Assembly: GCA_020440405.1 (NCBI GenBank)
Contig: JAGROF010000031.1
Coordinates: forward strand, 1 to 5,119
Length of the DNA stretch: 5,119 nt
Reading direction: 5' to 3'
Origin: Chlamydiia bacterium
Lineage (GTDB): Bacteria > Chlamydiota > Chlamydiia > Chlamydiales > Simkaniaceae
Below the pieces are notes generated by a model. The model did no database searches, was not told where the DNA came from, and was given only the letters and a program-made list of their open reading frames with translations. Below, piece after piece: positions 4,720 to 5,119 of the stretch. The position numbers and the translations under genes were made by a program. Every line of letters begins with the position of its first letter. Within the stretch, counting starts at the first letter, position 1.

Positions 4720-5119
4720 GTTTTCTATGCGTTGCTTTCTTAGCCCTTGTGGGATGCCAGAAGCGGGAAAAACCGCAGGAGCGGCAAGCGATTACGATCA
4801 ACTTTAGCTATTCCCCGTTTACGGTTGATCCCCGTAAATGCACCGATCCGATTACGGTCACGCTCAACTTCATGCTCTATGAAGGCCTCACCCGTCTTGA
4901 AGCAGATGGAACGATTTCTTATGCCTTAGCTGAAAAGGTCAAAATTTCCCGCGATCAAAAAAAATACCTCTTTATCCTTAAACCTGCGATGTGGTCCGAT
5001 GGGTCTCCCCTCACAGCTTACCATTTTGAAGCTGCCTGGAAAAGCACCCTAGATCCTACCTTTATGTCGCGTTCATCCCACCTTCTTTTTCCCATTAAAA
5101 ATGCAGAAAAAGCCAAGCA
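4704..5119 (+). CDS. oppA: OppA-family peptide-binding lipoprotein, N-terminal part
   Basis: This is the solute-binding protein of an oligopeptide ABC transporter (extracellular solute-binding family 5), here its first 138 residues; usual members exceed 500, and the gene runs off the window. It would capture peptides outside the inner membrane and pass them to OppBC permeases. Residues 1-18 (MIRHFCFLCVAFLALVGC) are a lipoprotein signal peptide with lipobox LVGC, so Cys18 would be the lipidated N-terminus, followed by a charged linker. Family hallmarks are VDPRKCTDPI (41-50), NFMLYEGLTRLEADG (55-69), ALAEKVKISRD (74-84) and MWSDGSPLTAYHFEAAWK (96-113), matching the usual YEGL.R...G, ALAE.W..S.D and F.DG.P.TA.DF..SW patterns. 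The ATG at 4704 is the only start giving a full signal peptide: an in-frame TAA lies at 4698. There is no ribosome binding site. Chlamydiae often carry several OppA paralogues, so the substrate (peptide, murein peptide or other) cannot be told. Confidence 0.9.
   Translation, partial: MIRHFCFLCVAFLALVGCQKREKPQERQAITINFSYSPFTVDPRKCTDPITVTLNFMLYEGLTRLEADGTISYALAEKVKISRDQKKYLFILKPAMWSDGSPLTAYHFEAAWKSTLDPTFMSRSSHLLFPIKNAEKAK

Noticed and set aside
4747..4929. Forward Arg/Ser-rich open frame of 60 codons
   Set aside because: It is an off-frame shadow of the OppA-family gene, which has a lipoprotein signal peptide and family motifs in its own frame.

Overview
The window most resembles a chromosomal segment of an obligate intracellular Chlamydiota bacterium of the environmental type (Simkania/Waddlia/Parachlamydia-like). 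This assignment is tentative. It rests on the recognisable OppA-type lipoprotein at the right edge, a family expanded in chlamydiae, on moderate GC, and on a run of membrane-associated lineage-specific proteins that I cannot match to named families. All supported genes are on the + strand.

Left part (1-1839): the probable tail of an unidentified gene ends at 106. It is followed by two tandem, overlapping paralogues (111-968 and 949-1839) of 285 and 296 residues. Each has a short N-terminal hydrophobic anchor and then a domain whose motifs read, in order, like a highly diverged protein-kinase/phosphotransferase fold: a SGSQSYVF glycine-loop-like segment, a V-[LI]-K strand, a hinge-like segment, a D-K-D-P...N catalytic-loop-like segment, and DFG (first copy) or DIG (second copy). 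The kinase reading is inferred from motifs and was not checked by any search.

Middle (1840-2031): an intergenic gap with a long imperfect hairpin of the CCACAGAG / CTCTGTGG type ending in a T run (probable terminator), followed by an extended -10 promoter (TGG-TATGAT).

Central operon (2032-4600): two overlapping genes for hydrophobic proteins of 416 and 441 residues. The first carries ten perfectly phased 11-residue repeats rich in Trp and Lys and free of acidic residues. The second has hydrophobic blocks on either side of an acidic, probably helical domain. They share an N-terminal LALF...GTAI motif and a C-terminal hydrophobic motif, so they look like diverged relatives. A membrane role, possibly at the host interface, is plausible but unproven.

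Right part (4601-5119): a perfect 16-bp inverted repeat with a T run ends the central operon. Its right arm also carries the start codon of a truncated OppA-family peptide-binding lipoprotein (4704 to beyond the window). A plausible promoter, TTGAAG-18-TATCAT, overlaps the left arm and would place the transcript start almost exactly at that ATG, so the mRNA may be leaderless.

The most interesting points are the kinase-like tandem pair, the Trp/Lys hendecad protein with its operon partner, and the terminator/promoter/start-codon overlap at oppA.
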